64,000 bases of DNA from Clostridium ljungdahlii DSM 13528 (GCF_000143685.1 NC_014328.1:1674001-1738000); one strand, 5' to 3'; counted from the stretch's first letter, positions 45,494-54,980 are shown. The notes: generated by a model from the sequence alone, not told the origin. A program made the numbers and translations.

Positions 45494-46174
45494 TTGGAGA
45501 ATTTTAGAATCCTTTTAGTAGAAGATGAAAAGCAAATGTCAATGTTTATTCAAATGGAACTTACCCATGAAGGATATAAAATTGATGCAGCATATGATGG
45601 AAGAGAAGCTTTAGAAAAAGTGGAGGATAAAGAGTATGATTTAATTCTTCTTGATATTATGATACCAAATCTAAATGGAATTGAGGTTTGCAGAAGAATA
45701 AGGCAATTCTCTCATGTACCTATTATAATGCTGACTGCTAAAAGTGATATACCAGACAAGGTTTTAGGACTTGATGCAGGGGCTAATGATTATTTATCTA
45801 AACCCTTTGCAATAGAGGAATTATTGGCAAGAATACGTGTATATGAAAGAGATAAAGCATTGAAAAATCAAACTGATCAAATTAAAGTAAAAAATATTGT
45901 CATGGATAATAAAACACATCAGGTTTTAAGAGATGGCAAAGAAATTGAGCTTACCAAAACAGAATATAATCTTCTTAAAATGCTGTTAATTAATAAAAAT
46001 ATTGTACTTACAAGAGATAAGTTAATTGAGGAAGTATGGGGATATGATTATTCAGGAGATACCAATGTGGTAGATGTATTTATAAGGTATTTAAGAAGTA
46101 AAATTGACAATGAACGTCAAGATAAGCTTATAACTACCATAAGAGGTGTAGGATATGTTATCAAAGATAATTAA
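45494..46174 (+). CDS. OmpR-family response regulator (two-component system 2)
   Basis: 226 residues starting at TTG 45494 with GGAGG upstream. Receiver: VEDE, Asp54 (DLILLDIMIP), MLTAKSD, YLSKPF. Winged helix: residues ~125-224 with LTKTEYNLLKMLL and TTIRGVGYVIKDN. It overlaps the kinase gene by 20 bp. OmpR-type regulators bind direct repeats with ~11-bp periodicity; such repeats precede several genes of the surrounding cluster, so it is the prime candidate for their control. Confidence 0.93.
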   Translation: MENFRILLVEDEKQMSMFIQMELTHEGYKIDAAYDGREALEKVEDKEYDLILLDIMIPNLNGIEVCRRIRQFSHVPIIMLTAKSDIPDKVLGLDAGANDYLSKPFAIEELLARIRVYERDKALKNQTDQIKVKNIVMDNKTHQVLRDGKEIELTKTEYNLLKMLLINKNIVLTRDKLIEEVWGYDYSGDTNVVDVFIRYLRSKIDNERQDKLITTIRGVGYVIKDN

Positions 46175-47591
46175 TTGTATTTCGAAGATGATAAATTACA
46201 GTTTAAAGATTATTAAGGGTACAAAGATCTCTATAAAGATAACAATAGTATATGCTTTTATGTTTTCGTTAGTACTGCTTTTATTAAATGCATCTATTTT
46301 ATATGGTGTAAAGTATTATTTGTATAACCAGTCAAATAAGCAAATAGATGATATGCAAACCATAATATTAAATAATATTACGGCAAAAAATCAGCAGTTG
46401 GATTTGTCAGATAAAGGAATCTTTTTAAATATTCCTTCTAAAGAAAATATATCTGTAAGAATAATACAAGAAAGTGGTAAAGTAATAAATTCATCTGAAA
46501 AATTTGATTATAAAATTAAACTTCCTCGTAATAATGATAAAAAGGTTCAGAATAGGGAAAGACACATGGAAGATAAAGATAGGCATTTGACATATAAAAA
46601 TGTTAAATTTCAAAGCAAAAAATATGGTACTGTATATATTCAAATAGTAAAAGATATGAATAGTGAATATAATTTTATGAAAATATTATTCGGAGTTATG
46701 GCTGCAGCTGATTTCATAGGCATTATCGCCTCTATTATATTGGGGTATATTGTAAGCAAGAGAATGTTAAAGCCCATTGATTATATAACTAAGACTGCTG
46801 AAAATATAAGTATTAACAATTTAAAAGAAAGAATAGAAGTAAAAGAACCTGAAGATGAGCTGGAGAGACTTGCCAGCACTTTTAATAAGATGATAGATAG
46901 ACTTCAAGAAGCCTTTAATAAGCAGGCACAATTTGTATCAGATGCTTCACACGAACTTAGAACTCCTGTTGCTGTTATTCAGGGTTATGCCAATCTATTA
47001 GATAGATGGGGAAAAGATGATAGAGATGCTTTAGAAAAATCAATTTATGGAATTAAGTTAGAGGCTGCTAATATGGCTAATTTAATTGAAAAGTTATTGT
47101 TCCTTGCAAGAGGTGACAGCGGTACTCAGTTGATAGAAAAAAAGAAATTTTGGCTTAATGAATTAATTGATGAAGTAGTTAAAGAAAGCAGAATAATAGA
47201 ACAAAATCATGTAATATCCAGTAGTAGAAATGACACTGTAAGAGTTTGTGCAGATTATAAGATGATAAAACAAATGCTAAGGGTATTTATTGATAACAGC
47301 ATGAAGTTTACTCCAGAGCATGGAAAAATAGATATAAATTCAGAAGTACAGGGTAAAGTTGTAAAAATATCTGTTAGTGATACAGGCATTGGAATACCAA
47401 AAGAAGAAATTCAAAATATATTTAATAGATTTTATATTGTAGATAAATCAAGATCTAAAGAAAAAGGGGGAACAGGGCTTGGACTATCTATTGCTAAATG
47501 GATTATAGATATGCACCAGGGGGCTATAGATGTAGAAAGTCAAGAAGGAAAAGGTACAAAAATAACTGTTACGTTAAAATTAGATAAGTAA
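46155..47591 (+). CDS. Sensor histidine kinase (two-component system 2)
   Basis: 478 residues: TM1 (~28-52), an extracytoplasmic domain of ~125 residues rich in charged residues, TM2 (~177-200), HAMP (~200-252), HisKA with His266 (DASHELRTPV), and HATPase with N box (FIDNSMKF), DTGIGIP and GGTGLGLSIAKW. ATG 46155 lies within the end of the regulator gene. The flanking genes suggest an envelope signal such as a lipid II or undecaprenyl-phosphate disturbance (inference). Confidence 0.93.
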   Translation: MLSKIINCISKMINYSLKIIKGTKISIKITIVYAFMFSLVLLLLNASILYGVKYYLYNQSNKQIDDMQTIILNNITAKNQQLDLSDKGIFLNIPSKENISVRIIQESGKVINSSEKFDYKIKLPRNNDKKVQNRERHMEDKDRHLTYKNVKFQSKKYGTVYIQIVKDMNSEYNFMKILFGVMAAADFIGIIASIILGYIVSKRMLKPIDYITKTAENISINNLKERIEVKEPEDELERLASTFNKMIDRLQEAFNKQAQFVSDASHELRTPVAVIQGYANLLDRWGKDDRDALEKSIYGIKLEAANMANLIEKLLFLARGDSGTQLIEKKKFWLNELIDEVVKESRIIEQNHVISSSRNDTVRVCADYKMIKQMLRVFIDNSMKFTPEHGKIDINSEVQGKVVKISVSDTGIGIPKEEIQNIFNRFYIVDKSRSKEKGGTGLGLSIAKWIIDMHQGAIDVESQEGKGTKITVTLKLDK

Positions 47592-47607
47592 TGTAATAAT
47601 ATTTAGA

Positions 47608-47647
47608 TAAGGTGAAAGAAATTAAAAAATTCACCTTATTAATTTTT
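47608..47647 (+). terminator. Terminator of two-component operon 2
   Basis: TAAGGTGA (47608-47615) pairs with TCACCTTA (47631-47638), followed by TTAATTTTTG. Confidence 0.7.
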
Positions 47648-47705
47648 GTCATATTTTCTTATGGTAAAAAGTAAAGATCATCTTTTAACATAAATCTAAG
47701 GACTT

Positions 47706-47738
47706 TTTAACCCAATTTTAATCTACTAAGTTGATAAT
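47706..47738 (+). promoter_or_regulatory. TTTAAT-repeat promoter module before the first PAP2 gene
   Basis: TTTAAC (47706-47711), N5, TTTAAT (47717-47722), N10, GATAAT (47733-47738). A ~70-bp region around it is clearly similar to that at 61.2 kb (shared ATAAATCTAAG before and GTTGATAAT at the end). Confidence 0.7.
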
Positions 47739-47786
47739 ATATAAGAGGATAAAAGCTATTAAATTTTAATTACCAGGAGGGAAAAT

Positions 47787-48362
47787 ATGAATTTAAATAT
47801 TTTAAGAAAAATAGATATGTTTGATAACTATATTTTGTTTTCTATTAAGAAGTATGTACAAAATAAATATTTAGATATGTTGATGCCTATAGTGACAGAT
47901 ATGGGGAACCTGGGCATTGTTTGGATTATTATAGCTATTATTTTAATATTAGATAAACCATATAGAATGGTTGGAAATGTAGTAATATTAACATTAATTG
48001 TAAGCACAATTACTGGAGAAGGAATAGTGAAACACATAGTAAGACGAACTAGGCCATGTAATCAGCAAAATAGTTTGAATATGTTGATTTCAAAGCCTGT
48101 ATCTTATTCTTTCCCTTCAGGACATACTTTGTCTTCTTTTGCTGCTGCAGAAGTGTTATCCATGTATTTTACTGAGTATAAGTTGATATTTATAGGAATA
48201 GCATTTTTAATAGCTTTATCCAGAATGTATTTATATGTTCACTATCCAACAGATGTTATAGCAGGAGTTATACTTGGCATATTATGCTCAAAGCTAATTT
48301 TTATAATTTTACAAGAAGGATTTATGGAAAAGGTTGCAATGTTTTACCAAAATATATTATGA
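47787..48362 (+). CDS. PAP2-superfamily lipid phosphatase 1 (undecaprenyl-diphosphatase type)
   Basis: 191 residues with five or six TM helices and all three phosphatase motifs: KHIVRRTRP, SFPSGHTLS and RMYLYVHYPTDVIAG (catalytic His residues present). Membrane PAP2 enzymes such as BcrC dephosphorylate undecaprenyl pyrophosphate; other substrates (phosphatidate, PGP) are possible. GGAGG precedes the ATG. A shared promoter module links it with uppP and dedA nearby. Confidence 0.88.
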   Translation: MNLNILRKIDMFDNYILFSIKKYVQNKYLDMLMPIVTDMGNLGIVWIIIAIILILDKPYRMVGNVVILTLIVSTITGEGIVKHIVRRTRPCNQQNSLNMLISKPVSYSFPSGHTLSSFAAAEVLSMYFTEYKLIFIGIAFLIALSRMYLYVHYPTDVIAGVILGILCSKLIFIILQEGFMEKVAMFYQNIL

Positions 48363-48382
48363 AAAATTGTTTTTAATACTTT

Positions 48383-48418
48383 AATAACATGAGCATAAAA
48401 ATTTTAGCTCATGTTATT
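48383..48418. terminator. Hairpin between convergent PAP2 and glycosyltransferase genes
   Basis: AATAACATGAGC pairs perfectly with GCTCATGTTATT. No strong T-run on the plus side; on the minus side T's are scattered. Probably terminates both genes. Confidence 0.6.
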
Positions 48419-48428
48419 GGAAACTCAG

Positions 48429-49634
48429 CTATTTTAGTTTTTGTAAATGCCTATATACAATAGATTTATCGGAATTTTTACTAACCAATGGAACTATATC
48501 TTGTATCATAACTTTATTAGAATTATTATCTATGCTTAAAATGAAATTTACAATATTTTCTGAAGTATATGGATTACTGAAGACTTTTTGAGCATGTTTA
48601 ATTTTGTGTAATTCAATTCCATTATTTAATGTTAAATTATTTATAATAAATTGTAGATTATTAATATCTTTACATACTACTCCAAGATTGTATTTTTCAA
48701 TAAATTTTGGATTTTCTTCTTCTTGGCCTGGCAGGGCACCGGTTATTATTAGTGGTACACTGCATGCAATAGCTTCCATCATAACATTGGGACTTCCTCT
48801 TGTAAATGCTATATCAGAAGACATCATTAAATCTTGTATATTTTCAACAAAACCATATATTTCAACTTTGCTTCCGTATTTTTCAACCAATGATTGATGT
48901 AATTTATTTTTTAATGATGTATTTCTACCTGCAACAATCTTTATTTCACAATTAAAGTTAAGGAGAAGAATGTCGGCTATTTTTTCCATATTTCCAACAC
49001 CTTCGCCGCCGCTCATTATTAAACATTTTAAAGGTCTGCTTGTATTATAGCTATTATGTTCTATGAGACTATTTGAATAGTTGTAAAATCTTGAACGCAC
49101 TGGAAATCCTAATACTTTTATTTTATCTTCCATAACACCAAATTTCATGCATTTATCTTTTGCCTCTTGTGTAGGGCTTATAATGTAATCAGCTCTTGGA
49201 TCTGCCCATAGTGGGGATATACTTATTAGATCTGCAATAAGAGTAACCACAGGTATTTTGATATTATATTTCTCCAGTATGTTTATAACAGAGCCATTAA
49301 AATTAGGATGTATTGTCAAAATTAAATCAGGATGTACCTCTTTTAACAATTTCAAAAACCTATCTTTTATTTTGAATTCAATGATTTCATTGATGAGTGA
49401 AGGATTAGTAGAGGATATATCCCATATAAGTTCCCATAAGTTTTCGGATTTCCTAGTGATTGGACCATATGCCTTACCTATGTTTAATAATGTTGTTCCA
49501 CCAAGGGAAAATCCATCAACAACATGAATTTTAACGTTATTATATTTTTGAAATTTTTCACATAAAGCCTCTGCTATACTTTTATGTCCATGTCCCGTAA
49601 AATCAGAGGAAATGATAAGTATATTATTAATCAT
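48429..49634 (-). CDS. MGDG-synthase/MurG-like glycosyltransferase (GT28)
   Basis: 401 residues: N-terminal MGDG synthase domain (ILIISSDFTGHGHKSIAEAL, PDLILTIHPNFNG, TLIADLISISPLWADPRADYII) and C-terminal UDP-sugar domain (CLIMSGGEGVGNMEKIA, DIAFTRGSPNVMMEAIACSVPLIITGALPGQEEENPKFI split by function). Gram-positive relatives such as UgtP add glucose to diacylglycerol, producing glycolipids and lipoteichoic-acid anchors. The acceptor is not shown by sequence. The promoter region faces the phosphodiester glycosidase operon and has several TTTAAT-like elements on the minus strand. Confidence 0.87.
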   Translation of the reverse strand: MINNILIISSDFTGHGHKSIAEALCEKFQKYNNVKIHVVDGFSLGGTTLLNIGKAYGPITRKSENLWELIWDISSTNPSLINEIIEFKIKDRFLKLLKEVHPDLILTIHPNFNGSVINILEKYNIKIPVVTLIADLISISPLWADPRADYIISPTQEAKDKCMKFGVMEDKIKVLGFPVRSRFYNYSNSLIEHNSYNTSRPLKCLIMSGGEGVGNMEKIADILLLNFNCEIKIVAGRNTSLKNKLHQSLVEKYGSKVEIYGFVENIQDLMMSSDIAFTRGSPNVMMEAIACSVPLIITGALPGQEEENPKFIEKYNLGVVCKDINNLQFIINNLTLNNGIELHKIKHAQKVFSNPYTSENIVNFILSIDNNSNKVMIQDIVPLVSKNSDKSIVYRHLQKLK

Positions 49635-49740
49635 AATATACCTCCTTTCGTTAGATAAATTAGGTACTTACTAGTATTATAATGAGTGAATAGCTATGTA
49701 AGTTTATAAAAATTATAAGTAGGAAACCATTATCATTCGT

Positions 49741-49800
49741 ATTATATACTAGCTAATTAAATTTAAAGTAAGTTTAAGATTTCATTAAAATTAGATTAAA
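49741..49800 (-). promoter_or_regulatory. Possible TTTAAT-repeat array before the glycosyltransferase gene
   Basis: On the minus strand TTTAAT occurs at 49800-49795, 49789-49784 (11 bp apart) and 49761-49756, with TATAAT at 49746-49741. Arrangement is only partly like the strict module. Confidence 0.35.
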
Positions 49801-49936
49801 TTTAGTATCTTGATCAGTTAATAAATACATATACAATTTATTTTAAGTAGTTTTTCATTTTTTATAAATTAATTATAATGAAAAGATTATGAATGGGAAT
49901 AATATTTCTTATATAAATAAGAATATCTAAGGCGTT

Positions 49937-49969
49937 TTTAATTTGACTTTAATGTAATTTTAATCTTAT
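49937..49969 (+). promoter_or_regulatory. TTTAAT-repeat promoter module (triple) before the phosphodiester glycosidase operon
   Basis: Three TTTAAT units at 49937, 49948 and 49959, exactly 11 bp apart. N10 after the second unit comes TCTTAT, a weak -10. Confidence 0.5.
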
Positions 49970-50060
49970 AGGGTAAAAATACAAACTAAGATCTATAAAA
50001 CAAGAGGTTAACTAACTATTAAAGTTAATGAAAATTATTAATGTGCTAAGAGGTTTAAAA

Positions 50061-51062
50061 ATGAAAAACAAAGGATATAAAATAAAACGAAAGAAAATAT
50101 CAGTAGTAATTATAATATTAATAATTATGTTGCAAATATTCACAGCGTCTTTTATAAGCTGTTTATTAGTATTTTATGGACCATTCCCAGTGGTTAGAAA
50201 GATGATTGTTGGTACCTCCATGTCCAGCTATAAGCATCAATATATTGCTAAGCTATTTTTGAATAATTCACAGATATCTAAAATATTAAGTAGTGGTATG
50301 GAAAGTACGGGGAGTACAGAAGAAAAAATTTCAAATATCAAAATCAATAATTATAAAGACAACAACATAGAAAGATATAATATAAATAGCTCAAGATTCA
50401 AAGGATATATACTTGTTGTCAAAAATCCTCTTAAAGTGAAAGTAGGTTATACAAATAATTTAACAAAGCAGGGAGAAAGGACAAGTGATATTGCAAAAGA
50501 TCATAACGCTGTTGCTGCTATTAATGGTGGGGGATTTATGGATAAATCCAATAGTGGAAGTTTATGGACTGGAACAGGAGCGTATCCTACAGGATTTGTT
50601 TTTTCTAATGGGAAAATTGTATATCAGGATGTGTTGGATACAAAATCATTAGATGTTATGGCATTAGATTTCCAAGGAAAAATGATAGTAGGAAGTCATA
50701 GCATTAGTGATTTGAAAAATCTTCAAGTATCTGAGGCAATATCTTTTGGCCCGCCTTTAATAATAAATGGGAAAACTACTTTTAGTGGCGATGGAGGTCA
50801 GGGTATTACTGCAAGAACTGCTATAGGACAGAGAAAGGATGGTACTATACTGTTATTAGTGGTTGATGGAAGAAAAATAGACATGCCAGGGGCAACATTA
50901 CGTGATATACAAAAAATTATGTTAGATTATAATGCTTATAATGCTACTAATTTAGACGGTGGTTCATCAAGTACGATGTATTACAAAGGCAGTATTATAA
51001 ATAATCCCTGCAACCCGTTGGGGGAAAGGACTGTAGCAACAGCTCTATATGTTGAACCATAG
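50061..51062 (+). CDS. Phosphodiester glycosidase (NAGPA-domain) family exported protein
   Basis: 333 residues from ATG 50061 (AGAGG 8 bases upstream). A signal anchor (~12-40) precedes a NAGPA/DUF2233 domain (~115-333): AAINGGGFMDK, TGFVFSNGKIVYQD, GITARTAIGQRKDGTILLLVVDGR, ATNLDGGSSSTMYYKG. The family name enzyme uncovers mannose-6-phosphate in animals; bacterial members act on phosphodiester-linked surface sugars, for example teichoic acids. It is first of three co-directional genes. Confidence 0.88.
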   Translation: MKNKGYKIKRKKISVVIIILIIMLQIFTASFISCLLVFYGPFPVVRKMIVGTSMSSYKHQYIAKLFLNNSQISKILSSGMESTGSTEEKISNIKINNYKDNNIERYNINSSRFKGYILVVKNPLKVKVGYTNNLTKQGERTSDIAKDHNAVAAINGGGFMDKSNSGSLWTGTGAYPTGFVFSNGKIVYQDVLDTKSLDVMALDFQGKMIVGSHSISDLKNLQVSEAISFGPPLIINGKTTFSGDGGQGITARTAIGQRKDGTILLLVVDGRKIDMPGATLRDIQKIMLDYNAYNATNLDGGSSSTMYYKGSIINNPCNPLGERTVATALYVEP

Positions 51063-51077
51063 TTAGGAGGGATTAAG

Positions 51078-52130
51078 TTGAGATATCTTAAGATTTTTAT
51101 AGTTGGATTTTTAACTATGTTGATTATCCAATTTGGTGTATTAGTATTTTTAGAAAATGTATATTTTGTTGACAGTGTATCTTATTCTTCAACTAAAATA
51201 AAAAATGATACAGCTAAAGAAGCTGTAAAACCGAAGCTAATTTTAGAAAATGGAAGTTCAAATATAACAGCATCATTTGATGGAAAATATCTTGCTTATT
51301 TAAAGGATAATAATTTGTTTGTTTTAAACTCAGAAAATGCTGAGAAAACTAAGGTGTCTGCAAATGATGGAATGGAAATTTCATATTATAAATGGTTATA
51401 TGATAGAAATAGATTGGTGTTAGTTGAAAGACCAATTAGTCCGAAAAATGGTGCATACTTCAAATTTTACTATTATGATATGAATAATAAGGCTAAGGTT
51501 GAGATATTTAATGAAGTAAATAACAGAAATATTGAAATACCTATGCATAATATCAATGAAAAAATAAGTTTAATAGATATGTCTACGCTTACCAATGTTA
51601 TATATGTTAAGCTGTCAAATTTAAATAACAATTATAGTAAAATTTATAGGATAAATATAATGGCTCAGGAAAATAGTATTAATACCGGAACCCATAATAT
51701 TGGGAAAATTGCTTCTACTAAGCAAGACGATGTTTTAATATATGAAAACTTAGATGACAAAAAAGTTTTTAGTAGTAATAATAATTTACCTATAGAAATT
51801 GAAGGAAACAGTAACTTAAGTTTATTAGGAGTAGATAATAGTGATAATGTATATTTAGCATTAACAAATGATAATAAAACACAACTAATATACTATGGTA
51901 ATATATCTGGTGAAAATTGGCAAAAGATTGATATTAAAACATCAGTAGATACTAATAACATTTATGTAAATTTTAAAGGACAAATCTTTATAAAGGATAG
52001 TTCTAAATCAACAATTAATGAGTTTTTAACAGGAAAGGAAACATATTATAATGGCAATATAATTGATATATATAATGAGGGTATAATAAGCGAAAAAAAC
52101 AACCAAATTATTAAAACTATATTTCAATAA
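51078..52130 (+). CDS. Unknown membrane-anchored protein, beta-propeller-like
   Basis: 350 residues starting at TTG 51078 with AGGAGG upstream. One N-terminal anchor (~5-28), then an Asn/Lys-rich extracytoplasmic region. Repeated segments such as ITASFDGKYLAYLKDNNLFVLNSE and YYKWLYDRNRLVLVERP resemble WD40/TolB-like blades. I do not recognise the family. It follows the phosphodiester glycosidase by 15 bp, so it probably acts with it on the cell surface. Confidence 0.6.
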   Translation: MRYLKIFIVGFLTMLIIQFGVLVFLENVYFVDSVSYSSTKIKNDTAKEAVKPKLILENGSSNITASFDGKYLAYLKDNNLFVLNSENAEKTKVSANDGMEISYYKWLYDRNRLVLVERPISPKNGAYFKFYYYDMNNKAKVEIFNEVNNRNIEIPMHNINEKISLIDMSTLTNVIYVKLSNLNNNYSKIYRINIMAQENSINTGTHNIGKIASTKQDDVLIYENLDDKKVFSSNNNLPIEIEGNSNLSLLGVDNSDNVYLALTNDNKTQLIYYGNISGENWQKIDIKTSVDTNNIYVNFKGQIFIKDSSKSTINEFLTGKETYYNGNIIDIYNEGIISEKNNQIIKTIFQ

Positions 52131-52158
52131 ATTACAATCTTAAAGGAGCTATCACTAT

Positions 52159-53559
52159 ATGAATACTAGTAATATAAAAATAATTTATACCATATTTGTT
52201 TTCGTGGCCCTGGCAGCTTTTGATAATATAATTATAGGATTATTTCCACCACTTTTTTCGTCTATTGCAAAGGATTTAAATATACAAGTATACTTATTGG
52301 GGATTGCTTCAGCTGTTAACATTTTAGTTACATCTCTTTCGTCAATTTGCTGGGGCTATCTTGCAGGAAAGTTTAATAGAAAAAGGCTTATTATGATAGG
52401 TACCGTTTTCTGGTCAGCATCGGTATACTTAACTTCACGTTGTGGTAGCTATACTCAACTTTTTATTTTTCAATTTTTTACTGGATTAGGACTTGGGTGT
52501 ATAGCTTCGATTGGATTTAGCGTTTTGACTGATTATATTCCATATAAGTTTCGGGGCATGTTATTAAGTCTTTGGGGCATGTCACAGGGATTTGGTGGAA
52601 TAGTAGGAGCTTTAATGGCATCTCTTATTGCTCCTGCTACAAGTTGGAGAAAACCTTTTGAAGTTGTGAGTATTATTGGATTCTTACTAATTATTATGTA
52701 TTTTTTTATAAGAGAGCCTAACTTAGGCGAATCAGAACCAGAATTACAAGATATTATTAAAGCAGGATATAAGTATAATCCCAGCATTGAGTTTAAGTAT
52801 TTATATGATATTATTTCGAGGAAGAGTAATGTCTTATTGTTTTTACAGTCATTTTTTATGAATATAACAACTGGAAGTTTAATATGGCTTCCAACACTAT
52901 ACATTTCAAAAATTCAACATCAAGGATATAGTATGAAGACTGCAATTATTGCTTCAGGATATCTTTTTGCAATATTTCAATTAGGCGGTTTGACATCACC
53001 TTTTTTTGGTTATCTTGGAGATATACTTCAAGAAAAAACGTATAAAGGAAGGTCATTACTTACATCTTTTTTTATTTTTATAACCATGATATTTTACATA
53101 GCAATGTTTTTAATTCCAATGAATAAACTATCATTACCGGATAGCAACAACTCTTTATTAGTACTTTTAGACTTATTAAGGCAAATTATTATGAATCCTT
53201 GGATAAGTATGATATTTTTATTGTCTTTTCTTGCAAGTGCAGCTCAATCTGCAAATACACCAAATTGGCTTGCTTTAATAACTGATGTAAATCTTCCAGA
53301 GTATAGAGGAATAGCTTTTAGTATAGCTAATCTTGCTAATGGGTTAGGAAGAGCTATAGGAAATGCTGGAGTTGGCGTTCTATTATCTGTTGTTTCCTTA
53401 TATGTAAGAGAACCGCAGAAGTATATAATTACACTATCATTATTTGAACTATTTTTAATTCCTTCATCTTTATTTTATATAAAGATGTCAAAAAATAATG
53501 AAGAAGACATAAATGAGGTAAAATCCATTCTTCGTAAACGAGCTAAATTGATTAAATAA
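52159..53559 (+). CDS. MFS transporter (Spinster-like/general MFS)
   Basis: 466 residues, 12 TM helices. MFS signatures: GYLAGKFNRKRLIMIG in loop 2-3 (motif A-like), QFFTGLGLGCIASIGFSVLTDYIP in TM4, and LWGMSQGFGGIVGAL. Two longer cytoplasmic/outer loops are present. The substrate is unknown; a lysophospholipid or sugar is possible given the operon with envelope genes. It starts 28 bp after the preceding gene, with AAGGAG upstream. Confidence 0.85.
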   Translation: MNTSNIKIIYTIFVFVALAAFDNIIIGLFPPLFSSIAKDLNIQVYLLGIASAVNILVTSLSSICWGYLAGKFNRKRLIMIGTVFWSASVYLTSRCGSYTQLFIFQFFTGLGLGCIASIGFSVLTDYIPYKFRGMLLSLWGMSQGFGGIVGALMASLIAPATSWRKPFEVVSIIGFLLIIMYFFIREPNLGESEPELQDIIKAGYKYNPSIEFKYLYDIISRKSNVLLFLQSFFMNITTGSLIWLPTLYISKIQHQGYSMKTAIIASGYLFAIFQLGGLTSPFFGYLGDILQEKTYKGRSLLTSFFIFITMIFYIAMFLIPMNKLSLPDSNNSLLVLLDLLRQIIMNPWISMIFLLSFLASAAQSANTPNWLALITDVNLPEYRGIAFSIANLANGLGRAIGNAGVGVLLSVVSLYVREPQKYIITLSLFELFLIPSSLFYIKMSKNNEEDINEVKSILRKRAKLIK

Positions 53560-53654
53560 CTAGTTGGTTTAGGCTCTATTTTATATAACTATATGAAAAT
53601 CTGTCCCTGCAAATTAAATTGCAAAATCTATCATTTAAATGCCCTTAGTTAATA

Positions 53655-54260
53655 TTACCTTCTCATTTTTTTGGCTTTAATAAAAAAGTATATTGCAACA
53701 ATTAGAATAGTAGCATAGGTTAAAATTTGACCAACTTGGGTTACTATAGGAACTATAGATTCCCAAGAATCACCAAACCAGTATCCTAATCCTAAGTACA
53801 TACATGACCATAATAACTCACCTAAAGCAACAAATAAATTGAAGGTACTTAGTTTGTATTTTGTAATACCTGCTGCTGCGTTAACAAAAGGTCCCATAGC
53901 TGATATTAAAAACCTGGTAAAAAAAATTGCTCCTTTACCATGCTTTTCTAAATAATTTTGTGACTTTATTATTTTAGGTTGAAAATAAGTTTTTAATTTA
54001 AAAGATTTATCTAAAAATTTATTATCTATAATTTTCCACATAATATAGGCAATATTATCACCGACACATGAAAAAAACCAGATTTCTAATAGAAGAATTA
54101 CTATATTGAATTGACCGGCATAAGCAAAAGCGCCAGATGCTATTACTACCAAACTTGCTCCTGTAGGGACTCCTATGCATCCAAACATGATTAAGATACT
54201 TAAAAACCAAATGTTATAATTCCTAAAATATATTATTAGTAAATTAGTAAGATTGTTCAT
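53655..54260 (-). CDS. DedA-family membrane protein 1
   Basis: 201 residues with the DedA/SNARE-associated domain: GVPTGASLVVIASGAFAYAG, GDNIAYIMWKIID, EKHGKGAIFFTRFLISAMGPFVNAAAGITKYKLSTF and a GYWFGDSW end. Recent work shows DedA proteins such as UptA recycle undecaprenyl phosphate across the membrane. The conserved acidic residue in the first re-entrant region (usually E in PxPxE) is not evident here (GCIGVPTGAS), so function may differ. It overlaps the upstream small gene by 17 bp. Confidence 0.82.
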   Translation of the reverse strand: MNNLTNLLIIYFRNYNIWFLSILIMFGCIGVPTGASLVVIASGAFAYAGQFNIVILLLEIWFFSCVGDNIAYIMWKIIDNKFLDKSFKLKTYFQPKIIKSQNYLEKHGKGAIFFTRFLISAMGPFVNAAAGITKYKLSTFNLFVALGELLWSCMYLGLGYWFGDSWESIVPIVTQVGQILTYATILIVAIYFFIKAKKMRR

Positions 54261-54624
54261 GCTTTTTACCCTCTAGATTTCTATAGCGTTGAAGAAGTTT
54301 CTTTAAGTTCCTTTTCATTTGTTCTTGATTTTTATTATATTTTTTTGTTAATTGAATAAGAGGTATATTTTCATCTCCACTGTGAGGAATAATTCCCAAA
54401 GATTTAAAAATCTCTTGCTCATTTATATTATATTTGTGAGATATTTTTTTAACAGTTAACCATTTATAAGTACTCATATTTCCAAGTTGTCTACTTTGCT
54501 TAGTAGGAATTTGAACATTTTTAAATTCTTTGTGTAGTGTTATGGACTCCTTAGTTATTATAAGTACAATTGTAATAATTAAAATTGATAATATGCTTAT
54601 TTTTAGATTTTTCATTACAAACAT
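54244..54624 (-). CDS. Small membrane-anchored protein paired with DedA
   Basis: About 126 residues (ATG 54624, or ATG 54615). One TM helix (~9-27) precedes a predicted helical domain TVKKISHKYNINEQEIFKSL / GIIPHSGDENIPLIQLTKKY, a fold seen in proteins next to DedA or NapH-like genes. It repeats a KYNIN-type helix pair. The function is unknown. Overlap with dedA implies translational coupling and a shared job. Confidence 0.6.
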   Translation of the reverse strand: MFVMKNLKISILSILIITIVLIITKESITLHKEFKNVQIPTKQSRQLGNMSTYKWLTVKKISHKYNINEQEIFKSLGIIPHSGDENIPLIQLTKKYNKNQEQMKRNLKKLLQRYRNLEGKKHEQSY

Positions 54625-54700
54625 TTACCTCACTTATATTACTTTAAATATATATAATATATCGTTTCACAGTCTGATATTAATATGTACTAAAGTTCAT
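54625..54700. other. Short upstream region of the small-protein/dedA operon
   Basis: AT-rich, containing the minus-strand ribosome site (GAGGT). No gene. Confidence 0.3.
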
Positions 54701-54938
54701 AAACAGAGTTCTTGGCATCAGGTTGAGTTTTGACTCCACCTGATGCTTATTAACAGGATTCTTAGTGCTTCAGCACTTAGAAGGCGTTATCCTTTAGGAG
54801 AAATTGTTATCCAGGCGCGTAGCAGTGCTTATCACCCTCAACTTTGATAAAAAGCAGATATCCCAAATCTTTGATTTGTTGATAGTCGCTTTCGCTGTGT
54901 TCGATGGGGGTGTTAGCAATGGTAGCGATCGGATAAAT
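54701..54938 (+). repeat. Dispersed structured element, copy R6 (longest)
   Basis: Has all modules: hairpin A' (GGCATCAGGTTGAG / GACTCCACCTGATGC), hairpin B (GATTCTTAGTG ... CACTTAGAAGGC), core C (CAGTGCT / AGCAATG) and insert D (ATCCCAAATCTTTGATTTG). Left end AAACAGAGTTCTTGGCATCAG, right end CGATCGGATAAA. Confidence 0.85.
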
Positions 54939-54942
54939 ATAA

Positions 54943-54980
54943 AAATCGGTATCCCTTTTTAATTTTGAGGTACCGATTTG
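54943..54980 (-). terminator. Terminator after the two repeat-containing small genes
   Basis: AAATCGGTA pairs with TACCGATTT around an 18-19 nt loop; T-rich on the minus-strand exit side. Confidence 0.65.
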
